This document shows, piece by piece, positions 7,488 to 11,333 of a stretch of 11,333 nt of DNA. Source of the DNA: Promethearchaeota archaeon (GTDB taxonomy: Archaea > Asgardarchaeota > Lokiarchaeia > Sigynarchaeales > SOKP01); contig JAGXOB010000072.1 of assembly GCA_019894735.1 (NCBI GenBank), positions 1-11,333 of the forward strand, in the 5' to 3' direction. A model generated the notes under the pieces. It was not told the DNA's origin. It saw only the letters and a list, made by a program, of their open reading frames with translations, and did not search any database. The first letter of the stretch is position 1, and every line of letters begins with the position of its first letter. A program made the translations under genes and the position numbers.

Positions 7488-7973
7488 ATGGCTGAAAGGA
7501 TTTTAAAAGAAGAAGAGATAATTATTAGAAATTACAGAACATCTGATTATCAAGCAACCTTAAAAATATTAAAAGAACTCCAAAACCAATACAATATTGG
7601 ATTCGTCGAATCTAAATGGAGAGAAACTTCAGGGCTAAGACAATTTAAACCCAATTTGAAACGGATAACGTTAATCGCAGAACTTAAACAAACCGGTCAA
7701 GTAGTTTCAATGGGAATGTTGGAAGCAGTAAAAAGCAACTTAGGGCAATATATTGGATACTTAAATAACTGGGCTACAGAAAAAGAATTTATCGGTAAAG
7801 GTGTAGGCAAAATTCTCGCAGATCGTGCCATACAAATATTAAAATCTTGGGGTTGTGACTCCGTTAGAATTAACATGGCTTATTTAGGAGATAAAAAATT
7901 AATCGATGTTTTCGGAAAAGTGGGCTTTAAACCAATAATTACTGTTTTAGAAAAAAAATTTGAGATAAATTAA
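7488..7973 (+). CDS. GNAT-family N-acetyltransferase
   Basis: 161 residues, a typical single-domain GNAT length. The N-terminal strand IIIRNYRTSDY (11-21) and helix (22-35) are standard. Motif A spans about 88-118, with strand YIGYLNNWA and the acetyl-CoA pyrophosphate loop I102-G-K-G-V-G107, followed by the helix KILADRAIQIL. The first loop position, usually Arg or Gln, is Ile. Motif B is FGKVGFKPI (142-150). These proteins transfer an acetyl group from acetyl-CoA to an amine on a small molecule or protein. The acceptor cannot be read from sequence. An ATG at 7481 is out of frame; the ATG at 7488 is used, with only a weak GGTG about ten bases upstream. It probably shares a transcript with the preceding gene, though there is no functional evidence that they cooperate. 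Confidence 0.87.
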   Translation: MAERILKEEEIIIRNYRTSDYQATLKILKELQNQYNIGFVESKWRETSGLRQFKPNLKRITLIAELKQTGQVVSMGMLEAVKSNLGQYIGYLNNWATEKEFIGKGVGKILADRAIQILKSWGCDSVRINMAYLGDKKLIDVFGKVGFKPIITVLEKKFEIN

Positions 7974-8163
7974 CATTTTCCAACATTTTTACTTATTTTG
8001 ATGAAGTATTTTACCCTTTTTCTTCAATGAAGGTAGTTTCTAAATTGAATTTTACTCGAAATTAAAAACCAAAATATATTTAATTTCAAAAATTGAGAAT
8101 CACATAACTAATTATATATATCCAAATAACAAAAATAAAAGATATTAGAGGTAGAAAAATAAA
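7974..8163 (+). promoter_or_regulatory. Intergenic promoter region of the thiolase operon
   Basis: The 190-base AT-rich spacer starts with several T-runs (about 7975-8030) that could terminate the GNAT transcript. A CTTCAATGAAG mini-palindrome sits near 8021-8031. The best TATA-like element is ATTATATATA at 8111-8120, about 45 bases before the ATG, giving an expected leader of roughly 20-25 bases. A second candidate, AAAATATATTTAA, lies at 8071-8083. AGAGGT at 8147-8152 is the ribosome binding site, eleven bases before the start codon. Confidence 0.5.
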
Positions 8164-9609
8164 ATGCCAGTTGGTATTAAAAGTTATGGTGCTTATTTAC
8201 CTAAGTACATGCTACCCCGAGAACTTATCTCGAAAGCATGGGATTTTCCAGCAGTTCCTGGGACTAAAGCAGTAGCAATGGTAGATGAGGACAGCTTGAC
8301 TATGTCCGTAGAAGCCGGACTTGATTGCTTGGCGGGAATTGACCCAAAGACAGTTGATGGAATATTCTTTGCTTCAACAACACAAGTGTATACCGAAAAA
8401 GACTCTGCGTCATTAATCGCTACCGTACTCGATATGAGAGAGGACATCATTACCGCAGATTTCACGGACTCTACTAAAGCAGGTACAACAGCCTTAACTA
8501 GAGCTGTTGATACGATCAAAGCTAACAAAGACATCAATAGTATCTTGGTAGTTGCAGCTGATACTCGAAAACCTGAACCCTCAACTATGTGGGAATTTGG
8601 GTTTGCAGATGGTGCTGCAGCGATACTCGTTGCGGATGAAGAAAATATCCCAATTTCGATTGATGATTATTACTCCGTCTCAGCGAATGTGACTGGACCG
8701 TGGAAAAGAGCGGATAAGGATGAGTTTATCAGAACCTTTGAACCTAAAATGGACGCGAAGTTTTATGTGGAAAGCATTACCAAAGTAATGGCTGAAATAT
8801 TAAAACGTAATAATTTAAATCCTACTGAAGACATCGATATTGCAGCTTATTACTATAATAACCCCCGTATGCACAGTAGAATCTCTAAAATAATGAAGTT
8901 TGGCCAAGGAGTCGCCCAAAATGGCGCATTCTTTCAAGTAGGTGACACGGGAACACCAATGCCCTTCATGCTCCTGATTGCCAGTTTACGAAGACCCAAA
9001 CCAGATGCCAAGATCATCATGGCTGGTTTTGGAGATGGCGCTGATGCAATTCTAATGCAAGTTCGAGATAAAGATGGTGTCAAAGCTATTAATAAAGGAA
9101 GAATGGGTTTTACCGGTCACCAAAAATCGATGATCCTCCTAGAGAATTACAACAAGTTCATTGAGTTTAAAGAACTACTTAATAAGGACAGATACACGCG
9201 CAAGAGTTCAGCTGTATTAATCTGGCGTGATACTTCTTCAGTTTACAAGTGGTATGGTGTAAAGTGCAAGAGTTGCGGTACCGTGCAATATCCTGACATG
9301 TCACGAGCTTGTTCCTTCTGTAGGGCTGATGATCAACTTGAACGCGTGAAACTCCAAAAGAAAGGAGAAATCTTTACATATACCCTCGATCACCTGGTTG
9401 GTGGAGCATATCTAAACACACCCGTCCCTCGATGTGTTATAGACCTCGATGGTGGTGGTAGAGTGCTCGTCAATATGACTGAAATTGAAAAACCCGAAGA
9501 AAACGTCAAAATTGGGATGAGAGTCGAGCTAACCTTCAGAAAAGAACATGAAGGTGCTGAATTTAAAAATTATTATTGGAAATGTCGACCCGTGAGGGGG
9601 AGACCTTAA
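8164..9609 (+). CDS. HMG-CoA-synthase-like thiolase-fold protein fused to a C-terminal DUF35 zinc-ribbon/OB domain
   Basis: 481 residues. Residues 1-300 follow the archaeal/bacterial HMG-CoA synthase fold, with landmarks KAGTTAL (105-111), AADTRKPEP (131-139), FADGAAAILV (147-156), VGDTGTP (259-265) and FGDGADAI (289-296). Residues 363-475 are a DUF35 module: a zinc ribbon C368-x2-C371...C383-x2-C386 and an OB fold from about 398. In the DUF35 complexes studied, this module links a thiolase to its partner and helps pass acyl-CoA. The catalytic residues of HMG-CoA synthase appear replaced: Thr104 at the nucleophilic Cys position, Thr72 at Glu, Tyr230 at His and Asp261 at the conserved Asn (alignment by eye). 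Condensing activity is therefore doubtful. Related OB-fold-fused proteins are, from memory, often annotated simply as HMG-CoA synthase. The thiolase follows 14 bases downstream, so the two probably form a complex. Ordinary mevalonate-pathway HMG-CoA synthase is the less likely reading. Confidence 0.87.
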   Translation: MPVGIKSYGAYLPKYMLPRELISKAWDFPAVPGTKAVAMVDEDSLTMSVEAGLDCLAGIDPKTVDGIFFASTTQVYTEKDSASLIATVLDMREDIITADFTDSTKAGTTALTRAVDTIKANKDINSILVVAADTRKPEPSTMWEFGFADGAAAILVADEENIPISIDDYYSVSANVTGPWKRADKDEFIRTFEPKMDAKFYVESITKVMAEILKRNNLNPTEDIDIAAYYYNNPRMHSRISKIMKFGQGVAQNGAFFQVGDTGTPMPFMLLIASLRRPKPDAKIIMAGFGDGADAILMQVRDKDGVKAINKGRMGFTGHQKSMILLENYNKFIEFKELLNKDRYTRKSSAVLIWRDTSSVYKWYGVKCKSCGTVQYPDMSRACSFCRADDQLERVKLQKKGEIFTYTLDHLVGGAYLNTPVPRCVIDLDGGGRVLVNMTEIEKPEENVKIGMRVELTFRKEHEGAEFKNYYWKCRPVRGRP

Positions 9610-9610
9610 A

Positions 9611-9616
9611 GGAGGT
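9611..9616 (+). promoter_or_regulatory. Strong Shine-Dalgarno site that sets the thiolase start
   Basis: GGAGGT starts one base after the stop of the preceding gene and lies seven bases before the ATG at 9624. It is the strongest ribosome binding site in the window and shows that the upstream in-frame ATG at 9576, inside the preceding gene, is not the start. Confidence 0.8.
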
Positions 9617-9623
9617 AATAAAT

Positions 9624-10811
9624 ATGGTAAGACATGGTATTAAAGACAAAGTCGCGATTATCGGTTGCGATATGACAAAATATGGTGAACTATGGGACAA
9701 GTCGCAACACGACCTACTTTTCGAAGCGTTCCAAAGCGCAATAAAAGACGCTGGAATCACCAAAGATGAGGTTGATGCGAGCTGGATTGGAATTTTTTAC
9801 TATTTTACTGGATTATCAGGTGCAATGGTAGAAGATATTCTAAGATTGGACGGTAAACCTGCCACTCGAGTGGAAAATTATTGCGCTTCAGGTATGGATG
9901 CGTTCCGTAACGCTTCTTTCGCTGTTGCTTCCGGGGCATACGATATTGCCCTCGCTTGTGGAGTAGAGAAGCTAATGGACGAGGGAGGCAGTGGTTTGCC
10001 TGGGTTTTCCCAGTTTGGACATCCACTATATCCAACGCCTTCCGCACCCGCAATGTTTTCGATGGCAGCAACTCGATGCTTCCACGAATTTGGTTGGACA
10101 AAGGAAGATTTAGCTCGAGTTGCCGTAAAAAATCATGATAACGGTTCTCATCACCCAAAAGCACACTTTCGAAGTCCAATTTCAATTGAAGCCGCAATGC
10201 ACGCCCCTATGATTGCGGACCCTCTCGGTAGGTTTGACTGTTGCGCGATGTCTGATGGTGCTGCTGCTTTGATTCTCACAAGACCAGAACTCGCAGAATC
10301 CTACGCTCATGCGGACGATTACGTGGTGGTGAAAGCTAACGCGATTTCGGCCCACACCAATTTTCCATGGTACGTGCCTCCTGGTGGGCCGGGAGCAGAC
10401 TTTACATCGTTCCCATCGACCGTAAAAGCAGCGAAGTATGCTTATCAAGAAGCGGGAATCACCGATCCACATAAACAAATTGACGCCGCAGAGGTTCATG
10501 ACTGTTTTACGATCACAGAACTCATAAACTGTCAGGACTTACAATTCTGCGATAGAGGTCAAGCTGCTGAAGAGCTCAAGAATGGTACATTTAACTGGGA
10601 TGGAGAAACTGCCGTAAATCCATCTGGAGGGTTAAAAAGTTTTGGCCACCCGATTGGAAGTACCGGTTGCAGGATGCTTACGGAGATTAGCAAGCAAGTT
10701 CAAGGGCGTGCTGAAGGGAGACAAGTTCCAGACGCGAAAATTGGTCTTTGTCACAACCTCGGTGGAGCCTTTAGCGTTGCTGCAATTACCATTTTAGGAC
10801 AACGAGATTAA
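9624..10811 (+). CDS. Thiolase, SCP-x / archaeal acetyl-CoA acetyltransferase type
   Basis: 395 residues from the ATG behind GGAGGT. An in-frame ATG at 9576 would add 16 residues overlapping the upstream gene and is rejected. Catalytic residues are all present: nucleophile C87 in ENYCASGMDAF, H292 in EVHDCF (replacing the NEAF motif of classical thiolases, typical of the SCP-x/archaeal branch), H341 in GLKSFGHPIGSTG and C376 in GLCHNLGG. Such enzymes join or split acyl-CoAs, for example two acetyl-CoA to acetoacetyl-CoA. The branch also includes thiolases for bulkier 3-oxoacyl-CoAs, so chain specificity is open. They act in the cytosol. It is co-transcribed with the DUF35-fused HMG-CoA-synthase-like gene, its presumed complex partner, resembling the archaeal thiolase-DUF35-HMGS arrangement and the bacterial benzoylsuccinyl-CoA thiolase with its DUF35 subunit. 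Codon use is visibly richer in G and C than in the SNF2 gene. Confidence 0.93.
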   Translation: MVRHGIKDKVAIIGCDMTKYGELWDKSQHDLLFEAFQSAIKDAGITKDEVDASWIGIFYYFTGLSGAMVEDILRLDGKPATRVENYCASGMDAFRNASFAVASGAYDIALACGVEKLMDEGGSGLPGFSQFGHPLYPTPSAPAMFSMAATRCFHEFGWTKEDLARVAVKNHDNGSHHPKAHFRSPISIEAAMHAPMIADPLGRFDCCAMSDGAAALILTRPELAESYAHADDYVVVKANAISAHTNFPWYVPPGGPGADFTSFPSTVKAAKYAYQEAGITDPHKQIDAAEVHDCFTITELINCQDLQFCDRGQAAEELKNGTFNWDGETAVNPSGGLKSFGHPIGSTGCRMLTEISKQVQGRAEGRQVPDAKIGLCHNLGGAFSVAAITILGQRD

Positions 10812-10819
10812 ATCTCAAA

Positions 10820-10834
10820 TTTTTCTTTTTTTTT
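10820..10834 (+). terminator. Oligo-T terminator after the thiolase
   Basis: A nearly pure T tract (TTTTTCTTTTTTTTT) begins about nine bases after the thiolase stop, with no stem-loop. This is the usual form of an archaeal intrinsic terminator and closes the 8164-10811 operon before the convergent GTPase gene. Confidence 0.5.
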
Positions 10835-10894
10835 ATTCTAAAAGTTTTTCAACCATAAGGATAACATATACCTTAAGTTAGTCGAACTTTAAAA

Positions 10895-11333
10895 TTAAAG
10901 TGCTTTAAATTTTAAATATAATCTTTCTATAATCGCGTTAAAGGCTTCAATAACGCCTTGGCTTGTTTTCGCTGAAGTTAAAAAAAAATACAAGAAATTA
11001 TATTCATCAACAAGTGTTTGGATTTGTATAGTATCTAAACTAAGTTCATCCACCAAATCAACTTTATTAGCGAATAAAACTATTGGAATATCTCCACAAT
11101 ATTCTTTTACTTTTTGACACCAATTTTTTATGTGTGTAAAGCTTTTTTGACCAAGTTCATTTTCTTCAAGGCTATACACAATTATTGCTGCTTTACTCTC
11201 TTTATAAAATAAGTGTTGTAGAAAATTAAAATCAACTTGACCAGCTATATCCCAAAATAGTAATCTAATAGTATCTCCATTAATTTCTTTGATATAATTT
11301 GATAATTGAGCACCAATGGTCTTAATATAATCC
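10895..11333 (-). CDS. Rab/Ras-like small GTPase (C-terminal part; start lies beyond the window)
   Basis: The frame is open to the right edge, giving 145 visible residues; the P-loop and N-terminus are outside the window. An internal GTG at 11179 is not the start, because clear GTPase sequence precedes it. Visible motifs in order: switch-I Thr in YIKTIGA (residues 2-8 of the fragment), G3 WDIAGQ (27-32, with the catalytic Gln), IIVYSLEE (50-57), G4 NKVD (89-92) and G5 TSAK (119-122). The DIAGQ form of G3 and the overall order fit the Rab/Ras branch abundant in Asgard archaea. The protein would bind and hydrolyse GTP as a switch. It ends LYLKFKAL with no cysteine for prenylation, so any membrane contact must come by another route. 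It converges on the thiolase operon with an 83-base spacer and no partner gene is visible here. Confidence 0.9.
   Translation of the reverse strand, partial: DYIKTIGAQLSNYIKEINGDTIRLLFWDIAGQVDFNFLQHLFYKESKAAIIVYSLEENELGQKSFTHIKNWCQKVKEYCGDIPIVLFANKVDLVDELSLDTIQIQTLVDEYNFLYFFLTSAKTSQGVIEAFNAIIERLYLKFKAL

Noticed and set aside
8021..8031. CTTCAATGAAG mini-palindrome as a hairpin terminator or operator
   Set aside because: Five-base arms around one base are too short to stand out, it is far from either gene boundary element, and archaeal terminators do not require hairpins.
8193..8537. A 114-codon minus-strand frame opposite the HMG-CoA-synthase-like gene
   Set aside because: It is a low-complexity Ser/Val/Ala shadow of the real coding strand with no ribosome site or promoter.
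8164..9609. Canonical mevalonate-pathway HMG-CoA synthase
   Set aside because: The active-site Cys, Glu, His and Asn positions all appear substituted, so the symbol for HMG-CoA synthase was withheld.
9576..9623. Upstream in-frame ATG giving a 411-residue thiolase
   Set aside because: The extra 16 residues overlap the preceding gene, are unlike thiolase N-termini, and the ATG at 9624 has an excellent GGAGGT site.
9805..10499. Two long minus-strand frames (130 and 105 codons) opposite the thiolase
   Set aside because: They lie wholly inside a gene with complete catalytic motifs, resemble no protein family, and arise because antisense stops are rare in this GC-richer stretch.
10895..11179. A complete 94-residue protein starting at GTG 11179
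   Set aside because: The same frame continues to the window edge and encodes switch-I and WDIAGQ motifs of the GTPase, so the GTG codon is internal.

Overview
The window most likely comes from an Asgard archaeon, perhaps of the Lokiarchaeia type. The clearest evidence is the right-hand edge, which carries part of a Rab/Ras-like small GTPase, a family typical of Asgard archaea and eukaryotes. Supporting signs are an archaeal-type PEP carboxylase, a thiolase/HMG-CoA-synthase-family pair with a DUF35 zinc-ribbon/OB domain, AT-rich intergenic spacers with archaeal TATA-like boxes, and T-rich gene ends. The lineage is inferred from gene content; no rRNA or other marker gene is present.

Layout. 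(1) 1-976, + strand: a possible tail of an upstream gene, an AT-rich leader, then a broken archaeal PEP carboxylase. Its N-terminal ~200 residues and C-terminal ~50 residues survive in different frames and the catalytic middle is missing. (2) 1002-5129, - strand: a tight two-gene operon encoding a DUF3670-SNF2 helicase followed by a SWIM zinc-finger protein, a pairing known from bacteria. (3) 5217-6305, - strand: a mandelate-racemase-subgroup enolase-superfamily enzyme. (4) 6306-6424: a divergent promoter region with a TATA-like box on each side and a 16-bp palindrome. (5) 6425-7973, + strand: an unrecognised two-part protein with a possible longin-like N-terminus, followed by a GNAT acetyltransferase. 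(6) 7974-8163: promoter region. (7) 8164-10811, + strand: an operon of an HMG-CoA-synthase-like protein fused to a DUF35 domain, then an SCP-x-type thiolase. (8) 10895 to the right edge, - strand: the 3' part of the small GTPase, convergent with the thiolase.

Functional reading. The 8164-10811 pair resembles the archaeal thiolase-DUF35-HMG-CoA synthase assembly that starts the mevalonate pathway. However, the synthase-like partner has lost all recognisable HMG-CoA synthase catalytic residues, while the thiolase keeps its own. It is therefore better read as a dedicated acyl-CoA thiolase with a non-catalytic or re-purposed partner than as canonical HMG-CoA synthesis. The SNF2/SWIM pair is a DNA-translocase module of unknown purpose. 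The small GTPase and the possibly longin-like protein are candidates for the Asgard GTPase-regulatory repertoire, but are not in one operon. No tRNA, rRNA, CRISPR array, insertion sequence or prophage gene was seen. No gene-free stretch exceeds 300 bases.
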